A program made the translations under genes and the position numbers. From Listeria monocytogenes (lineage in GTDB: Bacteria > Bacillota > Bacilli > Lactobacillales > Listeriaceae): a stretch of 64,000 nt of DNA. The DNA lies in contig NZ_LT906436.1 of assembly GCF_900187225.1 (NCBI RefSeq), positions 124,001 through 188,000 on the forward strand, given 5' to 3'. The first letter of the stretch is position 1, and the number at the start of each line of letters is the position of its first letter. Of this stretch, positions 55,401-64,000 are shown piece after piece. The notes beneath the pieces are model-generated. The model was not told the DNA's origin and searched no databases. It saw nothing but the letters and a program-made list of their open reading frames with translations.

Positions 55401-55717
55401 GCAAATGTAAAGCTGATAAAGAAGAAATTCCAGTTTTCGTCCGTGGTGGAAAAGCAGTACTATGTAATGTAGACGCTACGTTGAAACTTGGCTCATGGGT
55501 TGGAAATACCGTTGAAGAGTACGATACTCCACTACTAAAAGTCTATTTAGACGGAGATTTCACAGAAGAAATTACCGATCATTTATTCGGAAAATGGCTA
55601 GTGAAAGTAACCGAGAATGCGGATGAAGTAATCGTTTCTGTTCAAACAAATACGGCTTCCTATGAAGTTGAAGTAATCGGCACAACCAAAAAAGTACAAA
55701 TAAAGAAAGGAAGATAA
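52415..55717 (+). CDS. GH31 alpha-glycosidase with long helical N-terminal extension
   Basis: An 1100-residue intracellular enzyme (no signal peptide); GAAAGGAAA precedes the ATG. Residues 1 to about 265 are helical and not part of a normal GH31 protein; they look like half of an alpha/alpha barrel (DQLLSVLPFGLFSPEDLVMV). An Ig-like module (about 270-355), the GH31 N-terminal beta-sandwich (to about 560) and the TIM barrel follow. The nucleophile is D753 in FKTDGGE, an alpha-xylosidase-like context rather than WxDMNE; the candidate acid/base is D816 in WAGDERS. It works with the two downstream hydrolases on imported oligosaccharides. The substrate is uncertain: alpha-xylosidase, alpha-1,3- or alpha-1,6-glucosidase, or transferase. 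Confidence 0.85.
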   Translation: MSKFTKLMQGYLHLIEGKNEKIKLILVETKPDFQVDSVLETATWLWLGSKINHYDRAEVEPVITFLVENWNRPEKSVGSSAENDIYLATISSVYAALLDVKNTFPKPELQQTITTIRDYCFDNLLKGDSVLTGFNTRKVSTDQLLSVLPFGLFSPEDLVMVAAVGKMEQQLVQDDGVLPYSGAPKVSSFATALLALYFLEKSDQDKALHYLNMAMKMEDNDKLGMIFIAINQAFRAMESEVAAHILHDPFGHENRYEQQLTERTPHYPETEMHFSAACEVISDVEAMQVELVLKEKDWTILCEKKEKNDVQIWEALVPPLEEVGEYTYYFQATLKDQTILTSEDYIVEPIWKHWSEEAAICETNKGLMVLFKENPSSVIPVEFTVQSDELVVGLKPSFKASNIKTKTSGQLKKGDIEIVISNNPVRMEVHFKNKLVLESHKIYPALQWYTDKTGTINKVKLHLDAPKEEEYYGFGERYNALGQRGNVLDCFVYNQYRDQGTRTYIPMPFYHTNRDYSVFVDTARYTSFDLGSQLADKHTITVEINGCDTDICLLMGDIRSAVASYMKKTGKPAMVPVWALGPWMSSNNWDRESVVRTEVETTQELQIPSTVVVLEQWSDEATYYMFNDAEYDEKAPSEAYSYDEIRFPSWGRWPDPKGMVDYIHDNKMKLILWQIPIQKYLNRQQHPLKDREEAYMIEKGYVVKNPDGSPYRIPENWFTESLIMDFSNEEGKKWWFDKRQYLIDIGVDGFKTDGGEFVFGEGLQFADGRRGDEMRNLYPNDYVEAYYQFAQQNDGMTFSRAGYTGAQNFPAHWAGDERSTFDAFRRSLIAGLSAGFSGIPFWSFDFAGFNGDIPTAELFIRSAEMATFCPIMQYHAESKAEFNQDRTPWNIASRTGDDSVIPIYRHFANVRMNILPYIYNESLKCVETGLPMMRALLLDYKEDPRVSDMYDQYLFGEAMLIAPVIEDGVRSREVYLPEGTWYDFWNGTKVSGPTLRKCKADKEEIPVFVRGGKAVLCNVDATLKLGSWVGNTVEEYDTPLLKVYLDGDFTEEITDHLFGKWLVKVTENADEVIVSVQTNTASYEVEVIGTTKKVQIKKGR

Positions 55718-55719
55718 CG

Positions 55720-58011
55720 ATGGATGCTTCCACAAGTTTTGCGATTCTACCATCTAATGTAAAACAAAAAACAGCTTTCGAAAGAAAAGTAAATCAAGTG
55801 AAAGCGGCTAGTTGGGCGAATAATTGCCTGACTGGTACGCTTGATATCGGTCAGTTCAGCTGCTATTTTGTTAATGAAAAAATTGCCCGCGTGACGGTGA
55901 ACCCATTTGGCGATGTGGATTTAACGCCTTCGATTGCGGCGATTCATGATAACGAAAAACAAGCTGCAAAATTCACGGAAACTAATGACTGCTATGAGCT
56001 TCATTTCGCGGATAAAGAGATTATCGTTTGTAAAAATCCTTTCCAAATTATTATGAAGCAAGCAGGGAAGCGTATCTTCCAAACAGAAGGCCTGGCAATT
56101 AATCGCGACAAAGAACACCAAATTTCTATTCAAAGCGAACCAGGAACCGCGATTTTTGGCTTAGGTGAAAAAACGGGAGCTTTAAACAAAGCTGGCTCCA
56201 TTATTAGTATGTGGAACACGGATGTATACAGTCCACATAATAAAGATACAGTGGAATTATATCAGTCTATTCCTTTTATGATTGCGGACACTGCAAAAAC
56301 AACATATGGCTTATTTTATGATAATTCGCACCGTACAGAATTTGATTTTCAAAGTTTTGAAGAAATGTATACCGTCTTAGCAGAAGGCGGGCAAGCGAAT
56401 CTTTATATTATTTTTGGCGAAGATGTAAAAGAAGTTGTCGCGAATTATACCGATTTAACTGGGAAAACGCCACTTCCGCCTAAATGGTCGTTAGGTTATC
56501 ATCAGTCGCGATACAGCTACACCTCGGAAGAAGAAGTGGAACGGATTGCGAATACGTTTAAAGAAAAGGAGATTCCACTCGACTGCGTATTCATGGACAT
56601 ACATTATATGGATGATTTCCGCGTGTTCACTTTTAATCCGGATACTTTTCCGAATGGTCCAGAATTAATTGCGCGTCTTCGCGAACAAAATATTGACGTT
56701 GTGCCGATTGTTGATCCGGGAATTAAAAAAGATGTCGATTATTCCGTTTACCAAGAGGGCATCAAAAACAATTATTTCTGCACTAAACTAGAAGGGTCGA
56801 TTTATTATGGTGATGTTTGGCCGGGTGTCAGTGCTTTTCCTGATTTCCTAAGTACGACCGTTCAGCATTGGTGGGGCAGTTTGCACAAGTTTTACACAGA
56901 TTTAGGTATACGAGGGATTTGGAATGATATGAATGAGCCGTCTGTATTTAATGAAAGTAAAACGATGGATTTAGATGTTGTGCATAATCTAGACGGGAAA
57001 AATGTGACCCATAAAGAAGCACATAATTTATACGGATTATATATGAGTAAAGCTACTTTCGAAGGTTTAAAACGACTTGTGCCAAATGAACGTCCATTTT
57101 CGCTTACTCGTGCTGGTTATGCGGGTGTTCAGCGTTATTCGGCGGTTTGGACGGGAGATAATCGCAGTCACTGGGAGCATTTAGAAATGTCGCTACCGAT
57201 GATTATGAATTTAGGATTATCGGGCGTTGCGTTTACCGGTGCCGATGTTGGCGGATTTTCTTCGGATTGTACGAAAGAAATGTTGATTCGCTGGACGCAA
57301 GCCGGTGCCTTTTTACCATATTTCAGAAATCACTGTGTCCAAGATAGCATTTACCAAGAGCCATGGGCTTTTGGTGCGGACGCAGAGAAAATTGTGAAGC
57401 AATATATTGAATTGCGCTATGCCTTTTTACCGTATATTTATACAGAATTCCAAAAAACGGCAGAGAGTGGTTTGCCGCTCGTTCGGCCACTTTATATGGA
57501 ATTTAAAGATGAACGCGATTTAATTCAAGTAAACGATCAATTTATGCTTGGTGAAAATATCCTCGTTGCGCCAATCGTTCGCGAAGGCCAAGCGAAGCGC
57601 CTAGTTCGTTTACCAAAAGGGCTTTGGTTTAATTATTGGACAAAAGAGCAGTTCGTGGGCGGCGACTATATTATCGCAGACGCGCCGATTGATACCATGC
57701 CAATTTACATTAAAGCAGGAACAATTCTGCCAGTTGGTAGCAGCGTTCAAAATACAAAAGAGACGCAAGAATTGACATTAGAAGTTTACTTAGATAGTGA
57801 GACAGCAACTGGTTACGTGTATAATGATGATGGGAAAAGTTACCAATATGAAAGTGGCGCAGTATCCAAAACAAAACTCACAGCTACTTTCAAAAATGGC
57901 GAAGTACTAATAAATGCTACCCATCAAGGTGAAGCAAACTTGCAGCAAAAAGTAACTACTATACAAGTGTTTGGAGAAAAAATAGACAAAATTACAAGGG
58001 CGGGAATTTAA
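55720..58011 (+). CDS. GH31 alpha-glucosidase
   Basis: A 763-residue cytosolic enzyme. Galactose-mutarotase-like N-terminal domain with GLGEKTGALNK (about 147-157), then the (beta/alpha)8 barrel with nucleophile D403 in WNDMNEPSVF. The acid/base is probably the aspartate in WTGDNRSHW. This is the classical alpha-glucosidase subtype, unlike the upstream GH31. It starts two bases after the preceding stop with GAAAGGAAG, so translation is coupled. It probably trims alpha-linked glucose from imported oligosaccharides. Three hydrolases in one operon suggest a substrate with mixed linkages. Confidence 0.9.
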   Translation: MDASTSFAILPSNVKQKTAFERKVNQVKAASWANNCLTGTLDIGQFSCYFVNEKIARVTVNPFGDVDLTPSIAAIHDNEKQAAKFTETNDCYELHFADKEIIVCKNPFQIIMKQAGKRIFQTEGLAINRDKEHQISIQSEPGTAIFGLGEKTGALNKAGSIISMWNTDVYSPHNKDTVELYQSIPFMIADTAKTTYGLFYDNSHRTEFDFQSFEEMYTVLAEGGQANLYIIFGEDVKEVVANYTDLTGKTPLPPKWSLGYHQSRYSYTSEEEVERIANTFKEKEIPLDCVFMDIHYMDDFRVFTFNPDTFPNGPELIARLREQNIDVVPIVDPGIKKDVDYSVYQEGIKNNYFCTKLEGSIYYGDVWPGVSAFPDFLSTTVQHWWGSLHKFYTDLGIRGIWNDMNEPSVFNESKTMDLDVVHNLDGKNVTHKEAHNLYGLYMSKATFEGLKRLVPNERPFSLTRAGYAGVQRYSAVWTGDNRSHWEHLEMSLPMIMNLGLSGVAFTGADVGGFSSDCTKEMLIRWTQAGAFLPYFRNHCVQDSIYQEPWAFGADAEKIVKQYIELRYAFLPYIYTEFQKTAESGLPLVRPLYMEFKDERDLIQVNDQFMLGENILVAPIVREGQAKRLVRLPKGLWFNYWTKEQFVGGDYIIADAPIDTMPIYIKAGTILPVGSSVQNTKETQELTLEVYLDSETATGYVYNDDGKSYQYESGAVSKTKLTATFKNGEVLINATHQGEANLQQKVTTIQVFGEKIDKITRAGI

Positions 58012-58014
58012 TCG

Positions 58015-59676
58015 ATGAAAGAAAAAGATTGGTGGAAAAAAAGCGTAGTGTACCAAATCTATCCAAAGAGTTTTAATGATTCGAATGGTGATGGAGTTGG
58101 TGATATTCAAGGAATTATCGAGAAATTAGATTATTTAAAAGAGCTTGGTGTAGACGTTATCTGGTTGTCCCCGGTGTACGATTCGCCGCAAGATGACAAT
58201 GGTTACGATATTCGCGATTATCAAAAAATTTACGAAGAATATGGTGACATGGCGACTTTTGATCAATTGCTTCAAGGTTTACACGACCGCGATATGAAAC
58301 TCGTAATGGACCTAGTTGTAAACCATACTTCTGATGAACATAAGTGGTTTGAAGAATCTCGGAAATCCAAAGATAACCCATATCGCGATTACTATTTCTG
58401 GCGCGAGGAAAACGAAATCAACAACTGGGGTTCCATTTTCAGCGGTCCGGCATGGGAATTAGACGAAAAAACAGGCGAGTACTATTTACACCTGTTCTCC
58501 AAAAAACAACCTGATTTAAACTGGGAAAACCCTAAATTACGCCAAGATGTATATAATATGATGAAATTCTGGCTAGATAAAGGCATTGATGGTTTCCGCA
58601 TGGACGTAATTAATTTTATTTCCAAAAACACCGATTTCCCAGATGGTCCAGTGCCAGATGGTCAAATTTACGGCGATGCTGGCAATGATTTCTGCAATGG
58701 ACCACGGATTCATGAGTTCTTGCAAGAAATGAACCAAGAAGTTACTTCCAAATACGATGTGATGACTGTTGGTGAAATGCCTGGTGCTAGTACAACTGAC
58801 GCGCAGATTTATACGAATCCAGCAAATAACGAAGTCGATATGATTTTTACATTTGAACATATGAACTTAGATTCCGATGGCGACAATAAATGGGATTTGA
58901 AACCAATTTACTTACCAGATTTAAAAGAAAACATGTCCGAATGGCAAGTGGCGCTTCAAGAAAATGGCTGGAACAGCTTATACTGGAACAATCATGACCA
59001 ACCACGAATCGTTTCTCGCTTCGGAAATGACAATCGTTTCCGCGTTCGTTCAGCGAAAATGCTCGCAACTTGTCTGCATATGATGAAAGGAACGCCGTAC
59101 ATTTATCAAGGTGAAGAAATCGGGATGACGAATGTTCATTTTGAAACGCTAGATGATTATCGTGATATCGAAACGCTAAACATGTACAAAGAACGCAAAG
59201 AGCAAGGCCACAGTCACGAAAGCATCATGCAGTCGATTTACACAAAAGGTCGCGACAATGCGAGAACCCCTTATCAGTGGGATAATAGCGAGAATGCTGG
59301 CTTCACAACCGGAACGCCTTGGCTTAAAGTCAACCCGCGCTATACAGAAATCAACAACGAAGAAGCGCTGAAAAACCCTGATTCCATTTTCTACTACTAC
59401 CAAAATCTTATTAAGTTACGAAAAACGACTGAAATCATCACAACTGGTAATTATCGCCTGTTATTACCTAAAGACGAAGCGATTTTCGCATATGAACGCT
59501 ACACAGAAAATGAAAAATTAGTTGTTTTATGTAATTTCACAGAAGAAGAACAAGTTATTTCTGATGAAAACATTTTGAACGAAATCCAAAAAGGTTCCGT
59601 GCTTGTAAACAATGTTCCAAATATTATAGAAGGAACTTTACGACCTTACGAAGCAATCGTTTATCAAATCAAGTAA
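58015..59676 (+). CDS. GH13 oligo-1,6-glucosidase-type enzyme
   Basis: A 553-residue cytosolic enzyme. GH13 regions I-IV are clear: DLVVNHT, GFRMDVIN with nucleophile D197, VGEMPG with acid/base E254, and NNHDQPR with D328. These positions nearly equal those recalled for Bacillus oligo-1,6-glucosidase (199/255/329). The sequence DLNWENPKLRQDVYNMM is typical of subfamily 31 (isomaltase, dextran glucosidase, trehalose-6-phosphate hydrolase). No PTS transporter is present, which argues against trehalose-6-phosphate. It lies three bases after the GH31 stop and ends the operon. Confidence 0.88.
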   Translation: MKEKDWWKKSVVYQIYPKSFNDSNGDGVGDIQGIIEKLDYLKELGVDVIWLSPVYDSPQDDNGYDIRDYQKIYEEYGDMATFDQLLQGLHDRDMKLVMDLVVNHTSDEHKWFEESRKSKDNPYRDYYFWREENEINNWGSIFSGPAWELDEKTGEYYLHLFSKKQPDLNWENPKLRQDVYNMMKFWLDKGIDGFRMDVINFISKNTDFPDGPVPDGQIYGDAGNDFCNGPRIHEFLQEMNQEVTSKYDVMTVGEMPGASTTDAQIYTNPANNEVDMIFTFEHMNLDSDGDNKWDLKPIYLPDLKENMSEWQVALQENGWNSLYWNNHDQPRIVSRFGNDNRFRVRSAKMLATCLHMMKGTPYIYQGEEIGMTNVHFETLDDYRDIETLNMYKERKEQGHSHESIMQSIYTKGRDNARTPYQWDNSENAGFTTGTPWLKVNPRYTEINNEEALKNPDSIFYYYQNLIKLRKTTEIITTGNYRLLLPKDEAIFAYERYTENEKLVVLCNFTEEEQVISDENILNEIQKGSVLVNNVPNIIEGTLRPYEAIVYQIK

Positions 59677-59681
59677 ATCTC

Positions 59682-59716
59682 AGGAAAGCCACCATTTGCT
59701 AGGTGGCTTTTTTTGT
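59682..59716 (+). terminator. intrinsic terminator of the sugar operon
   Basis: AAAGCCACC...GGTGGCTTTTTTT. Confidence 0.88.
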
Positions 59717-59772
59717 ATGCATCAAAAATTATAGTATAATAGAAGGAAATGATTTTATTAGGAGGAATTCTC

Positions 59773-60546
59773 TTGCTATTTGATACGCATGTACACCTTA
59801 ATGACGAGGCTTTTGATGATGATATAGAAGAAGTAATAAAACGCGCGCAGGAAAACGATGTGACTCGTATGGCCGTGGTGGGCTTTAATAAAGAAACAAT
59901 TGACCGGGCGCTTGAATTAGCGGAGAAATATGATTTTATCTCATTAATCGTCGGCTGGCATCCCACAGACGCTATTACCTTTACAGACGAAGATTTAGAA
60001 CGGCTTCGTGATTTAGCACTGACACACCCAAAAGTAGTTGCTTTAGGCGAAATGGGCTTAGATTATCACTGGGATACTTCGCCAAAAGAAACGCAATTCG
60101 AGGTTTTTAGAAAACAAATCCGTTTAGCGAAAGAAGTGAATTTACCGATAGTCATTCACAACCGCGAAGCAACGGAAGATGTTGTTCGTATTTTGCAAGA
60201 AGAACACGCCGAAGAAGTAGGCGGAATTATGCATTGTTTTGGTGAAACTGTCGAAGTAATGGAAGCATGCTTAGCGATGAATTTTTACATTTCGTTCGGT
60301 GGAACAGTCACTTTTAAAAACGCAAAATTACCGAAAATTGCAGCCCAAGCTATACCAATTGACCGTTTATTAATTGAAACTGACGCACCTTATCTCGCTC
60401 CGACCCCAAATCGTGGAAAAAGAAATGAACCTGGATACGTCAAGTTAGTTGCCGAAAAAATTGCAGAACTGAAAGAAATGAAATATAGCGAAATCGCTAC
60501 GCACTCAACAGAAAACGCGAAAAGACTATTTAGAATCAAAGACTAA
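59773..60546 (+). CDS. TatD-family metal-dependent DNase/hydrolase
   Basis: A 257-residue TIM-barrel hydrolase (Bacillus YabD). TTG at 59773 follows AGGAGG and gives MLFDTHVHLNDE as in the family; an in-frame ATG at 59749 precedes that site. Metal ligands: H6 and H8 in DTHVHL, E in LGEMGLDYHW, H in VIHNRE, H in IMHCFGE and D in IETDAPYL. TatD proteins act as 3'-5' DNA exonucleases in repair, or quality-control hydrolases. TATAAT at 59735 lies upstream. Position after metS is as in Bacillus once the sugar operon is removed. Confidence 0.88.
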   Translation: MLFDTHVHLNDEAFDDDIEEVIKRAQENDVTRMAVVGFNKETIDRALELAEKYDFISLIVGWHPTDAITFTDEDLERLRDLALTHPKVVALGEMGLDYHWDTSPKETQFEVFRKQIRLAKEVNLPIVIHNREATEDVVRILQEEHAEEVGGIMHCFGETVEVMEACLAMNFYISFGGTVTFKNAKLPKIAAQAIPIDRLLIETDAPYLAPTPNRGKRNEPGYVKLVAEKIAELKEMKYSEIATHSTENAKRLFRIKD

Positions 60547-60547
60547 T

Positions 60548-60564
60548 TGTAACATGATTGTAAT
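60548..60564 (+). promoter_or_regulatory. WalR-type box
   Basis: TGTAAC-ATGAT-TGTAAT matches TGTWAH-N5-TGTWAH exactly. It starts just after the tatD stop and lies about 215 bp before the -35 box of the yabE-like promoter; that distance makes control uncertain. Confidence 0.45.
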
Positions 60565-60778
60565 ATAAGGCCCAGTCTGTAACCCAATCTTAAGCTTCGC
60601 GGAGATAAAAATCGTGACTGGGACAAAAACCCTTATTTTATGCCTACGACCAGAGACGTAGAAAAATGACACATTTCTGTTACATTTGACACTTTAAAAG
60701 AATGTTACATTTAAAAACGGCTTTATATCAACGTTTATCCAATAAGTTTGCGAAAATATGAACAATCCATATAAAAAA

Positions 60779-60808
60779 TTGACAGTTCTTCCCTCCCCTG
60801 TATATAAT
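60779..60808 (+). promoter_or_regulatory. sigma-A promoter of the yabE-like gene
   Basis: TTGACA (60779-60784), an 18-bp spacer and TATAAT (60803-60808), 30 bp before the start. The rest of the 291-bp gap has a CCCAGTC...GACTGGG long-loop inverted repeat (60572-60627) and three GTTACA motifs, otherwise nothing recognisable. Confidence 0.8.
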
Positions 60809-60837
60809 CACTAGCGAAGTAGAAAGGGGAGAAATAC

Positions 60838-62064
60838 ATGACCATGGAAAACAGCAGTAACGTAGCCCAATCATCAAAATGGAAATTACCAATCATGATT
60901 GCAGGATTTGTTATTGTAGTAGCATTGGTTTTTTATTTCGTTTTCGAAGGAACTAAAAACGATATCACTATAGTAAACGCTGGTGAAAAAATTGAATCAA
61001 GAACACATGCTAAAACTGTTTCAGAAGCATTAGACGAAGCAGGCATTAAAGTAAGTGAACGTGATGAAATTGCTCCAGGAAAAAATGCAGAAATCAAAGA
61101 CGGCATGGAAATTAAATATTTGCCAGCTCGTCAAATTACAATAAATGATAATGGTACTAAAAAAGACGTTTGGAGTACAAAAGCAAACGTAGCAGACTTG
61201 CTTAAAGATGAAAATATTACAACTCGTCCGCAAGATGTATTAAACGTAGCATTAGATACTAAATTGAAAAATGGCCTTGAAGTGAACATTAATCGTGCCA
61301 TTCAACTTTCCTTACAAAACGGAGCAAAAAAAGATACAGTATGGACAACAAAAACAAAAGTTAGTGATTTACTAGCTGAGAAAAATATTAAACTTGATCA
61401 AGATGACCGTGTGTCACCTGCGAAAGACAGTAACTTAAAGGAAAAAATGACTGTAGAAGTTACATATGTCAATTCAAAAGCAGAAAAGAAAAATGAACAA
61501 GTTAAATTCGAAACAGTATACAAAGAAGACGATAGCCTAAACAAAGGCGTTGAAAAAGTCGTTCAAGAAGGTAAAAACGGCAAAAAAGTTGTTGAGTATA
61601 AAGTAACATTTGAAAATGGCAAAGAGAAAAAACGCGATGTCATTAAAGAAAATGTTACTTCTAATAAAACTGATAAAGTAGTTGTACGCGGCACGAAAGA
61701 AAAAGTGGTTGCAACACCAGTTTCTAACGTATCCACTTCAAGTGCAACGTCTTCATCATCGTCATCAGCATCATCAACTCCATCAGGTGGTAAAACATAC
61801 AAAATGGAATCTACTGCATATTCAGGTGGCGGTACTACAGCTTATGGTATCAACCTAAGTGCTAACCCTGGACTAAAAGTAATTGCGGTTGATCCACGAA
61901 TTATTCCACTTGGCTCTAAAGTTTGGGTTGAAGGATACGGAGAAGCAATCGCTGGAGATACTGGCGGCGCTATCAAAGGAAATATCGTTGATGTGTATTT
62001 CCCAAATGAAAGTCAGTGCTATTCATGGGGTAGAAGAATGGTGACTGTCAAAGTATTAAACTAA
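60838..62064 (+). CDS. YabE-like resuscitation-promoting-factor/3D-domain cell-wall protein
   Basis: A 408-residue membrane-anchored or secreted protein. Cytosolic N-terminus (1-15), one transmembrane helix (about 17-38), DUF348 repeats (about 45-200), a G5 domain (about 205-290; VKFETVYKEDDSLNKG), a Ser/Thr linker, and a C-terminal 3D domain (about 320-408). The 3D domain shows the catalytic-type aspartates in AVDPRIIPLGS, GDTGGAIKG and IVDVYFP. Such stationary-phase survival proteins are lytic transglycosylase-like. ATG 60838 follows AAAGGGGAG; a second ATG occurs at 60844. Family names YabE/RpfB are recalled. Confidence 0.88.
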   Translation: MTMENSSNVAQSSKWKLPIMIAGFVIVVALVFYFVFEGTKNDITIVNAGEKIESRTHAKTVSEALDEAGIKVSERDEIAPGKNAEIKDGMEIKYLPARQITINDNGTKKDVWSTKANVADLLKDENITTRPQDVLNVALDTKLKNGLEVNINRAIQLSLQNGAKKDTVWTTKTKVSDLLAEKNIKLDQDDRVSPAKDSNLKEKMTVEVTYVNSKAEKKNEQVKFETVYKEDDSLNKGVEKVVQEGKNGKKVVEYKVTFENGKEKKRDVIKENVTSNKTDKVVVRGTKEKVVATPVSNVSTSSATSSSSSSASSTPSGGKTYKMESTAYSGGGTTAYGINLSANPGLKVIAVDPRIIPLGSKVWVEGYGEAIAGDTGGAIKGNIVDVYFPNESQCYSWGRRMVTVKVLN

Positions 62065-62069
62065 ATTCG

Positions 62070-62109
62070 TATAAAAACGAGGCTGACTCATAGGGCCTCG
62101 TTTTTTCTT
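62070..62109 (+). terminator. intrinsic terminator
   Basis: AAAACGAGGC...GCCTCGTTTTTT after the yabE-like gene. Confidence 0.87.
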
Positions 62110-62165
62110 TGTCCAAAATGTGGTATGATGTATTTACTTATTTTATAAAAAAGGATGTAGTAATT

Positions 62166-63621
<1,456 letters not shown>

Positions 63622-63648
63622 TTTTTTTCAAAAAAAGCGCTTTCTTAG

Positions 63649-63716
63649 TTGACAGTTAGCCCTTCCAACTGTTAAAATATTTGGTTATTGATTTCGGAGC
63701 CGAACTATGCTATAAT
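63649..63716 (+). promoter_or_regulatory. two tandem sigma-A promoters of veg
   Basis: P1: TTGACA 63649-63654, 18 bp, TAAAAT 63673-63678. P2: TTGATT 63688-63693, 17 bp, TATAAT 63711-63716. Both are close to consensus, consistent with the strong veg promoter known in Bacillus. Confidence 0.72.
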
Positions 63717-63740
63717 GGATATTAGTGAGGTGGAAAATAA

Positions 63741-63998
63741 ATGCCAAAAACCATTGCAAGCATTAAGACGAATTTAGATTCTAGATTAGGTAAAGCATTG
63801 ACATTGAAAGCAAACGGTGGTCGTAAGAAAACGATTGAACGTTGCGGTATCCTAGCTGAAACATATCCATCCGTTTTCATTGTGGAGCTTGATCAAGATG
63901 AAAACAACTTTGAAAGAGTATCCTATAGTTACACGGATATCTTAACAGACGCAGTAGAACTTGTATTTACAGATGATAATAAAGAATTAGCTTTATAA
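63741..63998 (+). CDS. veg: Veg family protein
   Basis: An 85-residue small basic-then-acidic protein, the Veg family (DUF1021) of Firmicutes, starting [20 protein letters not shown]. In Bacillus, Veg promotes biofilm gene expression by antagonising SinR; Listeria biofilm differs, so the role here is unknown. GAGGTG precedes the ATG. Position after ksgA matches Bacillus. The stop falls two bases before the window end. Confidence 0.9.
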   Translation: MPKTIASIKTNLDSRLGKALTLKANGGRKKTIERCGILAETYPSVFIVELDQDENNFERVSYSYTDILTDAVELVFTDDNKELAL

Positions 63999-64000
63999 TG

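Overview
The window looks like a chromosomal segment of Listeria monocytogenes (low-GC Firmicute, non-sporulating). From memory, the gene order matches roughly lmo0123 to lmo0189 of strain EGD-e. I ran no search, so strain identity and locus-tag equivalences are recollection. Indicators are a phage-tail (monocin-type) locus ending in holin and amidase, five LPXTG surface proteins, a SAM riboswitch ahead of a CtpP-like binding protein, an RsbR paralogue, and the Bacillus yaa/yab backbone lacking the sporulation gene yabG.

Layout. (1) 1-3.9 kb: distal end of a defective-phage/tailocin operon (tail protein, three related FYPxTH tail proteins, holin, amidase). (2) 3.9-9.5 kb: LPXTG 5'-nucleotidase, EAL c-di-GMP phosphodiesterase, a protozoan-type IMP dehydrogenase paralogue, and a YjdI/YjdJ pair. 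(3) 9.5-13.4 kb: SAM-I riboswitch controlling a peptide/cysteine/glutathione-type binding protein and two permeases, with no ATPase gene. (4) 13.4-18.7 kb: LXG polymorphic-toxin island with two small partner proteins, one intact toxin, and a trail of orphan immunity genes, an orphan toxin linker and decayed toxin tips. (5) 18.8-27.3 kb: OppA-type lipoprotein, Zur-boxed zinc ABC operon, Crp/Fnr-type regulator, nuclease-helicase with a LexA-like box, HAD phosphatase. (6) 27.5-32.4 kb: two tandem-related Cna-B/SpaA-repeat LPXTG adhesins and an RsbR-type stressosome paralogue. (7) 32.6-37.1 kb: conserved block holB-ricT-yabA-yabB-yazA-rsmI-abrB. (8) 37.2-45.8 kb: accessory insert bounded by two GlcU-like sugar permeases, holding a DUF1254 protein, an LRR LPXTG protein, an IS3-family element and another LPXTG protein. 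(9) 45.9-47.9 kb: metS. (10) 48-59.7 kb: sugar operon with a frameshifted ROK regulator, ABC importer without ATPase, two GH31 enzymes and one GH13 enzyme. (11) 59.7-64 kb: tatD, yabE-like Rpf/3D protein, rnmV, ksgA, veg.

How the parts work together. Regions 7, 9 and 11 are housekeeping (replication, rRNA maturation, tRNA charging) and run in Bacillus subtilis order. Accessory surface, sugar-uptake and insertion-sequence cargo sits in the gaps. The most unusual material is the LXG island (13.5-18.7 kb), whose 62-bp near-identical linker repeat could allow toxin-tip exchange. Other points of interest are an IS element sitting in the loop of a bidirectional terminator, an A-tract frameshift in the ROK regulator, and an RsbR paralogue lacking both expected phospho-acceptor threonines.
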